63,794 nucleotides of DNA from Ruminococcus sp. Lineage in GTDB: Bacteria; Bacillota; Clostridia; Lachnospirales; Lachnospiraceae. Of the stretch, positions 63,596-63,794 are shown one piece after another (the stretch's first letter is position 1; each line of letters opens with the position of its first letter). The notes beneath the pieces were generated by a model, which searched no databases, was not told the origin of the DNA, and saw only the letters and a list, made by a program, of their open reading frames with translations. A program made the position numbers and the translations under genes. The stretch lies in NCBI GenBank assembly GCA_023663085.1, contig JAMPIB010000011.1, forward strand, positions 1 to 63,794, in the 5' to 3' direction.

Positions 63596-63794
63596 TCATA
63601 TATCCTAATCTTATCATATGGCACATCGCTGGACAATCTCTTTATCCCAAAAAACAGCATATGCTTGACATGTTCTAAAAAACTACAATAAACCCAGATA
63701 CCAAGAAACAAAGAATGCCATTTCTTTGTTTTGCATATACAGCTTATCAGGAACAAGCGGCTGATTGGGAAAAACTCTATGGAACAGACAGCCA
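63596..63794. other. Right-end stretch with no recognised gene
   Basis: About 200 AT-rich bases to the window edge. I see no convincing reading frame, RNA gene or terminator. A short inverted pair AAGAAACAAAG/CTTTGTTTT near 63703-63734 could be part of a terminator for something beyond the edge. Confidence 0.4.

Overview
The window reads as chromosome of a low-to-mid GC Gram-positive anaerobe, most likely a Lachnospiraceae member (Clostridia). Supporting signs are strong AGGAGG-type ribosome binding sites, T-box and FMN leaders, GatCAB beside aspS, DapL-type lysine synthesis, a fused TsaB-RimI, a purine pathway ending in a stand-alone AICAR formyltransferase plus a PurO-type IMP cyclohydrolase, butyrate formation by Ptb-Buk, and several DUF families typical of this group. 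The species is not determined. All assignments come from reading the sequence; no database search was run.

Layout. 1-8.5 kb (minus strand): partial tRNA-Ser, a large lipoprotein, then ispD, tsaD, a small membrane protein, rnz, a zinc-finger protein, tsaB-rimI, tsaE and a YcxB-like protein, i.e. most of the t6A37 tRNA-modification genes in one cluster. 8.5-18 kb: a multi-hairpin element, a MacAB-like efflux operon, a BceRS-BceAB-like antimicrobial-peptide sensing and detoxification module, and an FMN-riboswitch-controlled riboflavin transporter (ribU) whose 3' end overlaps the response regulator. 18-26.6 kb: tex, three plus-strand genes including a putative HEXXH metalloprotein, prfB with its programmed frameshift, and secA. 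26.9-30.6 kb: a DUF6056-like membrane protein and ptb-buk with a possible pseudoknot leader.

30.8-33.9 kb is the most unusual accessory segment. Three near-identical cassettes each carry promoter, strong RBS and a small coiled-coil gene; the genes differ mainly in the number of 21-bp heptad repeats (7, 2 and 4 units). Between the second and third copies sits an erm-like 23S rRNA methyltransferase with its own promoter, a 15-residue leader peptide containing an Arg-Thr-Arg (+X+) motif, and two candidate transcription terminators, which fits macrolide-inducible attenuation.

34-48 kb is housekeeping: AICAR formyltransferase, PurO, guaB, two membrane proteins, aspS-gatC-gatA-gatB behind a T-box that appears to read AAC (Asn), a DUF5684-like protein, a lipoprotein, dapL and dapF. 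48-54.4 kb is a maltodextrin locus (LacI regulator, GH13 enzyme, MalEFG-type ABC transporter) with matching operator-like palindromes in front of the regulator and of the binding-protein gene.

54.5-63.8 kb is a patchwork of small, mobile-looking genes: a ComB-like protein, a YoeB/DinJ-type and a RelE/ParE-type toxin-antitoxin pair, a frameshifted acetyltransferase, an XRE-type helix-turn-helix protein whose C-terminal part resembles the cytoplasmic domain of the flagellar export protein FlhA, more acetyltransferases, tag, remnants of AAA-DUF4143 ATPases, a DHA3-like MFS exporter with a candidate leader-peptide attenuator, an ABM-family monooxygenase, a methyltransferase and a hydrolase remnant. 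No CRISPR array, integrase, transposase or phage genes were recognised.
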